From the NCBI RefSeq assembly GCF_004000275.1, contig NZ_RCIP01000007.1, positions 1 to 41,141 of the forward strand: 41,141 bases of DNA. The letters run 5' to 3'. This DNA comes from Saccharospirillum alexandrii (GTDB lineage: Bacteria; Pseudomonadota; Gammaproteobacteria; Pseudomonadales; Natronospirillaceae). The stretch's first letter is position 1, and each line of letters starts with the position of its first letter. The position numbers and the translations under genes are program-made. Shown here piece by piece: positions 8,240 through 16,417 of the stretch. The notes beneath the pieces are model-generated. The model was not told the DNA's origin. It made no database searches and worked only from the letters and a program-made list of their open reading frames with translations.

Positions 8240-8269
8240 TTGACCCATCTTCACTGACTGGCCTAGAGT
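8240..8269 (+). promoter_or_regulatory. Possible sigma-70 promoter for the aldehyde dehydrogenase
   Basis: TTGACC (8240-8245), an 18-base spacer and TAGAGT (8264-8269) lie just upstream of the dehydrogenase start. A TTGACA directly precedes the -35. The -10 is weak, so the call is tentative. Confidence 0.35.
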
Positions 8270-8296
8270 TATTTTTTAACCTTCTCAGAGGTGCGA

Positions 8297-9703
8297 ATGA
8301 CTCCGGACATGCTTAAGGCGCGGTTTGACCGCCAACAGGCAGCCTATCGGTTGCATCCATACCCCAGCTTGGCTGAGCGGCGTTTTCGCTTGCAGAAACT
8401 GAAACAACTGATTCTGGATAACCAGACGGCACTGGCCGATGCCCTGAATCAGGATTTTGGCTGTCGGTCCAAAGGGGAAACGCTGAACGCTGAAGTACTG
8501 CCGGCCATTCTTGGCATTAACCACACGCTGCGGCATCTGAAAGGCTGGATGAAGGCACGCAAACATCTGGTGCCGCTGCTGTTTCAACCCGCCCACAGCA
8601 AGGTGTTGCCACAACCACTCGGCGTAGCCGGCATTATCGTGCCCTGGAACTACGCCCTCTATCTGGCGATAGGGCCGATGACCGCTGCGCTGGCGGCGGG
8701 CAACCATTGCATGGTGAAGGTGTCTGAATTCACGCCAGCCTTCGGCGCGTTGTTTGAGAAGCTGATCGACGAAACCTTTGATGATGGCGTGATCACGGTC
8801 GTCAATGGCGATGTTGATACCGCGCGTGCATTCTCGGCGCTGCCGTTCGATCATCTGCTGTTTACCGGCTCCACCGAGGTGGGCAAGGCCGTAATGGGGG
8901 CTGCAGCGCAGAACCTGACGCCTGTTACACTCGAACTCGGCGGGAAAAGCCCGGCCGTTATTGATACCAGTATTCCGATTGCAGAAGCGGCGGAACGGCT
9001 GGCCTTTGGCAAGTGCCTGAATGCAGGCCAGACCTGCATCGCCCCGGATTATATTCTGTGCCCGCCGGATCGTATTGACGCCTTTATCGACGCCTTCCAC
9101 CAGTCGGTCAGTCGCATGTACGGCAAGGTCATCGAGAATTCGGACTATTCCTCGGTCATCAACGACCGTCAACGCCAGCGCTTGAATGACTGGTTACAAC
9201 AAGCCGAAGCCGATGGTGCGCAATTGCACTGGGGCGACCAGCCCCCTGGGCTGGATGCCGGCAGCGGTAAAATGCCCCCGGTATTGCTCACCAATGTCTC
9301 ATTAGACAGCGCGGTCATGCAGCAAGAATTGTTTGGCCCTATTTTGCCCATCATCCCGTGCGAAACCGACTTGGAAGCACAGCGATTCATTAACAGCCGA
9401 CCCCGGCCACTGGCGCTCTACCTCTTTGGATACGACCGGAGCTGGCAGGCCAAGTTCGAACACAGCACCCACAGTGGCGCGTTGGTCATCAATGAGGCGT
9501 TATTTCACGCCACTCTGGATAACATTCCCTTTGGCGGCGTAGGGGCGAGTGGCATGGGGCACTATCACGGCAAAGCCGGGTTCGACACGTTTTCCAAATT
9601 GAAACCGGTGGTGGGCAAGCAAAAGTTGAATAGCCTTAAACTGGTGTATCCGCCCTATGATGGATGGGTGCAACGGCAGTTGAGACGATTCTTTCTCAGG
9701 TAA
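8297..9703 (+). CDS. Coniferyl-aldehyde-dehydrogenase-type (CalB family) aldehyde dehydrogenase
   Basis: An NAD(P)-dependent aldehyde dehydrogenase of 468 residues. Seen in order: GVAGIIVPWNYALYLAIGPM (cofactor-fold start), the FTGSTEVGKAV glycine motif, the general base in VTLELGGKSPAVID, the nucleophile in NAGQTCIAPDY, and the C-terminal NIPFGGVGASGMGHYHGKAG. The short total length, the hydrophobic C-terminal end and the IAPDYIL after the active-site Cys point to the CalB/coniferyl aldehyde dehydrogenase subgroup, which oxidises aromatic or medium/long-chain aldehydes. The substrate here is unknown. I set the start at the ATG at 8297 rather than the GTG two codons earlier, since AGAGGTG is well spaced for it. 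No pathway partners adjoin it. Confidence 0.88.
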   Translation: MTPDMLKARFDRQQAAYRLHPYPSLAERRFRLQKLKQLILDNQTALADALNQDFGCRSKGETLNAEVLPAILGINHTLRHLKGWMKARKHLVPLLFQPAHSKVLPQPLGVAGIIVPWNYALYLAIGPMTAALAAGNHCMVKVSEFTPAFGALFEKLIDETFDDGVITVVNGDVDTARAFSALPFDHLLFTGSTEVGKAVMGAAAQNLTPVTLELGGKSPAVIDTSIPIAEAAERLAFGKCLNAGQTCIAPDYILCPPDRIDAFIDAFHQSVSRMYGKVIENSDYSSVINDRQRQRLNDWLQQAEADGAQLHWGDQPPGLDAGSGKMPPVLLTNVSLDSAVMQQELFGPILPIIPCETDLEAQRFINSRPRPLALYLFGYDRSWQAKFEHSTHSGALVINEALFHATLDNIPFGGVGASGMGHYHGKAGFDTFSKLKPVVGKQKLNSLKLVYPPYDGWVQRQLRRFFLR

Positions 9704-9732
9704 CTGGTATGCCAAGGAACCAGGCCATTGAT

Positions 9733-10280
<548 letters not shown>

Positions 10281-10319
10281 TTCTGCTTAGCTACATCATT
10301 GCCGCGAGGCAGACTGTGA

Positions 10320-10586
<267 letters not shown>

Positions 10587-10628
10587 TCTGAGCCCTTTGG
10601 GCTCATCAACTTCGGGTCGTCAACAGCG

Positions 10629-10765
10629 CCTTGAGTCCGCGACGGGTGGTCGGGCTGCTCCTGCGGGGGCGCCGTGAAAACCTCCCTGTTGGCTTAACTT
10701 CGGCATCCATGCCTCAGATACCCCCGCAGAAGCAGCCCGGCCACCCATCGCTAATCTATTGCTAA
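10629..10765. repeat. Long-hairpin intergenic element, copy 2
   Basis: The convergent gap between the ferredoxin and aspartoacylase genes holds a near-perfect 26-bp stem: 10644-10669 (GGGTGGTCGGGCTGCTCCTG and CGGGGG) with 10721-10746. The loop contains GGCATCCATGCC (10702-10713) and a degenerate AAC-CTCCCT-GTT (10679-10690). The head GTCCGCGACGG and tail CCATCGCTAATC match those of copy 1 (GTCCGCAACGG and CCATCGCTAGTC), yet the main stem sequences of the two copies are unrelated. Confidence 0.8.
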
Positions 10766-10781
10766 ATTTGAATCCTGCGTA

Positions 10782-11903
10782 TTAATAACTCAGCTGGGTT
10801 CCCGGCTGAATCTGCTGATCCTTACTGGCAATCATGCCAATGCTGGCTCCGGGCGAGGTCAGAAAGGTGTTGGTCTGGCTGAACAGGCGGCCACTGGCGG
10901 GCGCGGGTACCTGTACCCGTTCCGGGCGATGGCTGTCGAGCAGCACTATTTCGGCCAGAAGGTCGCCGGCGTCTACCCAGTCTCCGAGCGCCCGGTGATA
11001 TACCACCAGGCCATTGGCCGGTGAGGTGATCACTTTTACCTGGTCGACATTGATGCTCAGCGTGTCGCCCTGCTGTGGCTGGGCTTTGGCGCTGCTGTTG
11101 GAAACAAACCCCTGTTGCTCAAGAAACGCCAGCAACCCTTCTGCATCTTGCCGGGCCAGGGCGTCGCTGACGTCTTTCTGGCCGCGCAGCTCCACCGTGG
11201 CGGCAAAGCAGGGTTCGGCAAAGGGTTTGCCGGTGTTTTCAGCCAGGGTGATCCAGGGTTGGGTGTGGCTGCCGTCAAAGGCGACGGTGCCCCGAACGTC
11301 TTCCTCGAGCCGGATGGCGAAGCCGAGGCAATCGGCCAGTTGTGTGCCGATAGGACGTTGATGATCGCCATAGAATACATGGGGCAGTGCGTGGTCGTCA
11401 CAATGCAGATCGAGCATCAGATGGGCGTCGATTGATTGGCTCAGCAGGGCTTTGTGCAGGGCTTCGATTTCGTAGTGGGCGGGTTTTTCCTCTACCAGTT
11501 GACGCAGAGCGGCCCGCACTTGCACATCATTCCGGTCAGCTTCTGCATTCAGCAAATGTCCCACTCTGTGCGTCAGCGCTCCGGTTGACAGTGACATGCC
11601 CCGGTTGAAATTTTGCCCCGTGGTGGCGTCAAACCGGCCTGGAAATTTGCCGAACAATCGCTGGTTCATACCGACCGGGTTGGCGAAAGGCACAATCACA
11701 ATGCGTTGCCGGATCTGGCCTGCCTGCTCAAGCGCGTCCAGTTTTTCCATCAAATGCTGAAGCGTCAGCAAGCCAGGCCATTCATCGGCGTGCAAACCCG
11801 CCTGAAAGTAGGCTTTGCGGGGGCCGTCGCCGTATTCATGAACGGTCAGGTGACGTTGCATGCCGGGTGCCGGTGGGGGCAGCGGCAGGTGTGTTGTTTT
11901 CAT
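10782..11903 (-). CDS. Succinylglutamate desuccinylase/aspartoacylase family zinc hydrolase
   Basis: A 373-residue member of the M14-like AstE/aspartoacylase family, which hydrolyses N-acyl amino acids or related amides with a single zinc. GLHADEWPGLL supplies the HxxE zinc ligands, LMLDLHCDD supplies the third ligand, and CFAATVELRGQKDVS contains the likely catalytic Glu. The last ~90 residues (VKVITSPANGLVVYHRALGD and following) form a beta-barrel like a biotinyl/lipoyl domain, usual in the bacterial subgroup. True AstE enzymes sit in an ast arginine-degradation cluster; none is here, so the substrate is open. Start ATG at 11903; a TTG four codons upstream has no support. Single gene, convergent with the ferredoxin. 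Confidence 0.88.
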   Translation of the reverse strand: MKTTHLPLPPPAPGMQRHLTVHEYGDGPRKAYFQAGLHADEWPGLLTLQHLMEKLDALEQAGQIRQRIVIVPFANPVGMNQRLFGKFPGRFDATTGQNFNRGMSLSTGALTHRVGHLLNAEADRNDVQVRAALRQLVEEKPAHYEIEALHKALLSQSIDAHLMLDLHCDDHALPHVFYGDHQRPIGTQLADCLGFAIRLEEDVRGTVAFDGSHTQPWITLAENTGKPFAEPCFAATVELRGQKDVSDALARQDAEGLLAFLEQQGFVSNSSAKAQPQQGDTLSINVDQVKVITSPANGLVVYHRALGDWVDAGDLLAEIVLLDSHRPERVQVPAPASGRLFSQTNTFLTSPGASIGMIASKDQQIQPGTQLSY

Positions 11904-12022
11904 GGTTTGGTCCAACGGGTGTGTGCAGTCGGTGCGAGTTTACTGGCGCCCGCACAGCAATAACAGAGGCTTGTTGTCGAGCGGTTTGAGGGGGGACCAA
12001 CCTTGGTAACCCTAGCGGAGTG

Positions 12023-12574
12023 CTAACTGGTACTGGCGGACCGATTTGCGCAATAGCAGCCACGGGCCAGCAGTGGAATCTGGAGGGCAGTGCCCACAGG
12101 GCGTTGCAGTACGGATTCCAGAAAGCTGGTGTTGGCTGTGCACGTGATACCACTGTTCACAGGTCCGGCGTAAACCAAAGCACCGCCGGGTCGTTGAATC
12201 AACACAAACGGTGTCGCAGGAATGAGGGATCGCATGGCCACTGGAAGATCGCTCAACCGAGTTGTGTTGAATGTGGTAGATGTACCGTACTCGGTCCGCA
12301 GTGCAGCAAGATGGTCTGCAGAATACCGATTGCACTGGCACTGAGGGTCTTTAACAATAATGACCCTGGCCCTTTGGTACTCTAGGTTTGCTGGCATCTC
12401 CTGAGACAAGGCAGTTCCATAATCCCGTAACCTGGGGAACTGTTCCAGGATGCGCTGGTCAGCATCAAAGGTTACGATCAGCTTGGCCTGAAACCACCAG
12501 AAGCCAGCGACGATGGCTACAAGCCAGCACAATGCCAGAGCGGTGAGTGCAGTCTGCTTGACGCGACTAGACAT
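12023..12574 (-). CDS. Membrane-anchored Cys-rich small protein (DUF6436-like)
   Basis: A 183-residue protein with an N-terminal membrane anchor ([20 protein letters not shown], about residues 10-29) and a periplasmic part. [20 protein letters not shown] places a CxC right after a beta strand, as in a thioredoxin fold, and [20 protein letters not shown] resembles the cis-Pro end of that fold. A second pair, GCYC, lies near the C-terminus, plus a lone Cys in [12 protein letters not shown] think of the DUF6436 family but cannot confirm it. The ATG at 12574 overlaps the stop of the chemoreceptor gene (ATGTCTAG), so the two are translationally coupled. A redox or metal role that feeds the receptor is possible but unproven. 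No function is assigned. Confidence 0.7.
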   Translation of the reverse strand: MSSRVKQTALTALALCWLVAIVAGFWWFQAKLIVTFDADQRILEQFPRLRDYGTALSQEMPANLEYQRARVIIVKDPQCQCNRYSADHLAALRTEYGTSTTFNTTRLSDLPVAMRSLIPATPFVLIQRPGGALVYAGPVNSGITCTANTSFLESVLQRPVGTALQIPLLARGCYCANRSASTS

Positions 12575-14084
12575 CAAATCGATTCAGTTCCAGGTGCAAG
12601 GCGCTGAAGGTAGCACTGAGGCTGCTCAGATCGGCCTTCGAGTCACCCATGGCACTGTGGACCCTGCGGGCCAGTTCAGCCAGCGTGTTGATGTCCTCTT
12701 CCAGCTGCCGCGTAGCGACGGACTGCTCATCGGTTACTTGTCGAATGCGTTCGTTCTCACTGACAACAATGCCAATTTGTTCATGCAACTGAGCGGCGCT
12801 TTGCTGCACACCCTGAGTTTGCTGAGCGTTTTCGCGAACCTGCTGAACGGCCGCGTCCATAGCCTCTACGGAGGCAGTTGAGCGCTGCGTTAACCGTTGC
12901 AGAACATCATTGATTTCAACGGTCGATGCCTGAGTTCGGGTCGCCAGTGAGCGGACCTCATCAGCAACAACCGCAAAGCCACGACCCTGCTCACCGGCAC
13001 GAGCCGCCTCAATGGCGGCATTCAAGGCCAGCAAATTGGTTTGTTCTGCAATGGTGTTGATGACCGCCAGGGTCTTACCCACTTCGGCACAATCGTCAGC
13101 CAACTGGCCGATGACAGAGCGCGTGTCGTTCAATTGGTCGGTGAGCGACTGAGACGAAGATAAGGTGTCAGCGACTTGCGCCTGAACGGCGTCGTTGACC
13201 TCTTTGCTGTTTGCGGTTGACCGGGCCACGGTATCGGTGGCTTCAGCGACATCGCGGGCATTTTGGGACCATTGTTGCAATTGACTCAAGGTTCCCTGAA
13301 ACCGGTGTTCCTGATCTTCCGTGTCGCCGACCAGTTGCCCGATCCGGTTTTCCATTGTGCGAGTTGCCGTTATCAGCACCTGGCTCTCACTGAGTGTTTT
13401 AGCCGTCACCGAACGCATGCTTTCCAACATGCTGTTAAAGCTCTTCAATACGGGACTGTGGGCGTCGTCAGCCCGACTTGTCAGATCAATACGCCCCGCA
13501 TCTGCGGTGATCCGGTGGCTGACGGTTGCCAATTCCCGTGCAGTATCCAGCATTTGTCGAACAGGCCGGGTAAGAATGACAAGTATAAGGGTCTCAACGA
13601 TGGCATAGGTGGCGTGTAACATCACGAATCCCAGCGGGTTGAAACCATTGGACTGCAGGTATGCCAAGTCATACACAAAGACCGGGCTGCCATTGTATTG
13701 CAGGTAAGCAAAACTGACGTGATGCACGGCAATGACGAACAGCGCCGCCACCAACGCCCAAATGTCAAGGAACGCAAACACGACCGCCAGCAACACGAAA
13801 AAGCCGAAGTGCATTTCAATCAGTCCATGCATTTGGTGAACGTGCAGTGCCGTCATGGCCATGAATGCGGCGCCATAAACCATGCGGACCAGCCTTGTTC
13901 CGGGACTCAGGTGGTTCAAGATCAGCGGGCCGGCTGCTATTAGGGTGCCAAGCACCAGCACCTCGAACCATGTTTGATGAACGGTCGCAAGTCCCAGTGC
14001 CAGAAGCCAAAGGGCGATCAACACGAGCGACAGCATGTTGGTTATTTTCTGCTCGAATGTAAAGATTAGGTTGTCTGACTGCAT
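12567..14084 (-). CDS. Methyl-accepting chemotaxis protein with multi-span membrane sensor
   Basis: A chemoreceptor of 505 residues. The first ~190 residues form about six membrane helices with no large periplasmic domain ([19 protein letters not shown], then [15 protein letters not shown] onward), including a His-rich stretch [16 protein letters not shown] and [16 protein letters not shown]. This points to sensing within or near the membrane. A HAMP-like linker precedes the signalling domain, whose tip [20 protein letters not shown] and [14 protein letters not shown] contact CheA/CheW. No CheR-docking pentapeptide is visible at the C-terminus. I used the ATG at 14084; an upstream ATG at 14186 would add 34 basic residues atypical for this group and neither has a clear ribosome binding site. 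It is followed by an overlapping small Cys-rich gene. No che genes are nearby. Ligand unknown. Confidence 0.9.
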   Translation of the reverse strand: MQSDNLIFTFEQKITNMLSLVLIALWLLALGLATVHQTWFEVLVLGTLIAAGPLILNHLSPGTRLVRMVYGAAFMAMTALHVHQMHGLIEMHFGFFVLLAVVFAFLDIWALVAALFVIAVHHVSFAYLQYNGSPVFVYDLAYLQSNGFNPLGFVMLHATYAIVETLILVILTRPVRQMLDTARELATVSHRITADAGRIDLTSRADDAHSPVLKSFNSMLESMRSVTAKTLSESQVLITATRTMENRIGQLVGDTEDQEHRFQGTLSQLQQWSQNARDVAEATDTVARSTANSKEVNDAVQAQVADTLSSSQSLTDQLNDTRSVIGQLADDCAEVGKTLAVINTIAEQTNLLALNAAIEAARAGEQGRGFAVVADEVRSLATRTQASTVEINDVLQRLTQRSTASVEAMDAAVQQVRENAQQTQGVQQSAAQLHEQIGIVVSENERIRQVTDEQSVATRQLEEDINTLAELARRVHSAMGDSKADLSSLSATFSALHLELNRFDV

Positions 14085-14284
14085 AGGTTGGTACTCACTC
14101 AGTGACTTGCGGAGTCGTTGCGCCGTGTTGCGGCCTTGTTTCCATGATCTGCCTGTTAGGGTATCGGTCAATTCAGGCTGAAACATTAGGAAATTTTAAT
14201 GTGCTGACGCTGATCGTCTCGTTGGAGTTTCGGTCTTGTGTATTATCGAATCTTTGCCGTTTTACACCTTGGTTTAGGTCATGT

Positions 14285-15121
14285 TTATGAAGCCGTCAAA
14301 ATGCGAACGTCCAGTTCTTCGGCCAGAACGACAGCATGAAGCGCTGCCAATACGGATCGCTGGGACGTTTGTATGTGATGGAAAATATCCTGATGGAGCT
14401 TAGCATCCTTGTCGTCGCTGATGCTGCATTCCAGGCTGTACTGGGCGAATTGGGTCAGTTCGTGCAGGATGCCGGCCAGGTGATTGGGGCATTCACAGTT
14501 CAGTGCGGGTTTGATGTTCTTCAGACGGGACAGTTCTTCGAGACTGAATCCGCCGGACCCCGGTGCTAACTGGCTGAGCCGGTCCAGAAACCAGCGTGTT
14601 GTCGGCGCTCCTTTGTGACATTCGTAGCCGAGTCGTTCAAGGTGAGTCAGTTGTCGGCGGTTTGCGTAGTCATAGCAGAGTATCGATTGCGCCTCCTGAC
14701 TGTCAGGCAATTCATACAGCAAGTCGTCTGTTAGCGTTGGGCATTCGATCACCCAGAGGTCCGCTCCCGGAGGCCGCTTCTCCAGAGTTGCCGAGGGCAC
14801 AAAATCGGCTTGTGGCACCTGAGCCGCAAAGGCGCTGTAGTGGCGGCCGTACCAGCCGATAACCAGGCGGCGCTGGTCGCGTTCGGTATGCTGGCGCAGA
14901 CTGGCCATTGGCCACTCGGCCAGAGTGGCCAGACTAAAGCCTTGCTGGCGTAACCGATCGATGCGTTGGATGCGTTCAATGTCCTGATCGCTGTAGCGGC
15001 GCTGGCCACCACCGCTGTTGAAACTGGGGCCAATGCCGTAACGCCGGTGCCACTGGCGCAAGGCGTGAGCGCTCAAGCCAGTCAGTGTGGCGGCCTCTCC
15101 GATCCGTTTTCCGGTATTCAT
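14285..15121 (-). CDS. MerR-family transcriptional regulator next to sigma factor and photolyase
   Basis: A 278-residue regulator. Residues 5-70 are a MerR winged helix-turn-helix (IGEAATLTGLSAHALRQWHR, then GGQRRYSDQDIERI). The middle, about 95-190, reads like a Rossmann-type domain (RLVIGWYG, GADLWVIECPTL, SILCYDY), the place where CarH/LitR light sensors carry a B12 domain, but the ExHxxG cobalamin motif is not found. The C-terminal ~85 residues (ALNCECPNHLAGILHELTQF and following) are helical, a tail I associate with MerR proteins encoded beside photolyases. The ATG at 15121 was picked; the longer frame to 15211 adds 30 residues that run into the intergenic operator. It is divergent from the sigma gene. 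It probably binds the shared intergenic region, perhaps as a repressor. Confidence 0.85.
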   Translation of the reverse strand: MNTGKRIGEAATLTGLSAHALRQWHRRYGIGPSFNSGGGQRRYSDQDIERIQRIDRLRQQGFSLATLAEWPMASLRQHTERDQRRLVIGWYGRHYSAFAAQVPQADFVPSATLEKRPPGADLWVIECPTLTDDLLYELPDSQEAQSILCYDYANRRQLTHLERLGYECHKGAPTTRWFLDRLSQLAPGSGGFSLEELSRLKNIKPALNCECPNHLAGILHELTQFAQYSLECSISDDKDAKLHQDIFHHIQTSQRSVLAALHAVVLAEELDVRILTAS

Positions 15122-15162
15122 GGGGTCTCTCAGTCGCTGGTTCAGTTTAACGGCGTCGGGCG

Positions 15163-15191
15163 TTGTACAGGTCTTGTCTAATCTTTGCGGT
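15163..15191. promoter_or_regulatory. Three direct 11-bp repeats, candidate operator of the MerR regulator
   Basis: TTGTACA (15163-15169), TTGTCTA (15174-15180) and TTGCGGT (15185-15191) begin exactly 11 bp apart, one helical turn. The first fits the TnTACA pattern known for CarA/CarH operators, which are tandem head-to-tail 11-bp sites; the others decay progressively. They lie 42-70 bp in front of the regulator and about 155 bp in front of the sigma gene. I could not assign a promoter in this 225-bp divergent gap. Confidence 0.5.
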
Positions 15192-15346
15192 CCCTGAACC
15201 CGATATCTCATCTAAAACTGATACATCCTACGAATGAATGGACGAACCGTATCTTTTCCCGCGGGTTGAATGCTGAATAAAGCGCGCCACCCTGTTGGGA
15301 GTTGATCGGTTCAGATCCAGTCGAACGAATTAGGATAGGTGCAACG

Positions 15347-16402
15347 ATGAATGCTCACAATCCGGCCTGGTTTGCTGCGGCGGCCGACGCAGAGTACAAC
15401 AGTTACGCCGAATGGAGCCGCCTGCATCCGCTGCTGACGGCGGAACAGGAGCGTGCCTGGCTGCAACAGCATCAGGATGCCTCACTGGCACTGGTCCGAC
15501 TGACACAGGGCATTGGGAAAGCCTGGTGGCAGGCCCGCTACCCGGGGTTGGACTGGTCGCAACGCGACTGGATTAAGACGGTTTGGGATAAACGACCGAA
15601 CCATGCCGATATGACGGCCCTGCGTGCCTGGTATCTGGATCACCATCGCGGACAGAGCATGTTGCCGCGCCTGTGGCGGCGGCTGCTACAGGCCCGTGAA
15701 ATGCTGCTTGGGTCGAACATCCGCCTGGTGTTCAGCGTGGCGCATCAGCACGTCAACCAGGGGCTGGATCTAACCGACCTGGTGCAGGAGGGTCAATTGG
15801 GTTTAATGCGTGCCCTGGAAAAGTTCGACGTGCGCCAAGGCACACGGTTTTCGACCTACAGCCATTACTGGATACAGCAATTTATTCGACTTGGCCTGAA
15901 AAACCAGGCAGCGCTGATTCGCAAACCCACTAACGTGGTCGATGATGTTAAACGGTTTCAGCGGCAGCTGGTGATGGTGCAACAGTCGGCAGGCAAGCCG
16001 GTGTCGGTAGCGACCATCAGTAAAGAACTCAACATGGACGAAGCTCAGGTCAGGCATTTTCTGGAACTGGGGTTAAGCCCGCTGTCGCTGGATGCGCCTT
16101 TGTCGGATGACGGGGCCGACAGCTGGGCCAGTCATCTGGAAGCGACCGATCTGACTACCTATGAGGCAACTGAACAGAGCGAGGTGATCGACCGGATCCG
16201 GCAGTCGCTGGGCATTTTGGGCCACCGCGAGAAGGTCATCGTGGCCCTGCGTTATGGCATTCAACAAGGTCGTGAATATGGGTACCGGGAAATTGCGGAT
16301 CAGCTTGGCGTCAGTCGGGAGCGAGTCCGCCAGCTGGAAAAAGAAGCGCTGACGAAACTCCGGCTGCATTGGGACAAGCCCGATTCAATGGCGGCGCAGT
16401 GA
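15347..16402 (+). CDS. Alternative sigma-70 family RNA polymerase sigma factor
   Basis: A 351-residue sigma factor of the RpoD/RpoS/RpoH class, not an ECF. Region 2 has LGSNIRLVFSVAHQHVNQGL, DLTDLVQEGQLGLMRALEKF and RFSTYSHYWIQQFIRLGLKN; region 3 has VDDVKRFQRQLVMVQQ; region 4 ends REIADQLGVSRERVRQLEKE, a full -35-binding helix-turn-helix. The first ~110 residues hold region 1.2-like sequence interrupted by a Trp-rich insertion (around WWQARYPGLDWSQRDWIKTV) unlike RpoS or RpoH. The ATG at 15347 follows AGGATAGGT, a good ribosome binding site; the ORF could extend 15 codons upstream without support. Divergent from the MerR gene and convergent with the photolyase gene (15 bp apart). Likely a stress- or light-responsive sigma factor controlled by its MerR neighbour; this is inference. 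Confidence 0.85.
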   Translation: MNAHNPAWFAAAADAEYNSYAEWSRLHPLLTAEQERAWLQQHQDASLALVRLTQGIGKAWWQARYPGLDWSQRDWIKTVWDKRPNHADMTALRAWYLDHHRGQSMLPRLWRRLLQAREMLLGSNIRLVFSVAHQHVNQGLDLTDLVQEGQLGLMRALEKFDVRQGTRFSTYSHYWIQQFIRLGLKNQAALIRKPTNVVDDVKRFQRQLVMVQQSAGKPVSVATISKELNMDEAQVRHFLELGLSPLSLDAPLSDDGADSWASHLEATDLTTYEATEQSEVIDRIRQSLGILGHREKVIVALRYGIQQGREYGYREIADQLGVSRERVRQLEKEALTKLRLHWDKPDSMAAQ

Positions 16403-16417
16403 ATCAGACGACCGGGT

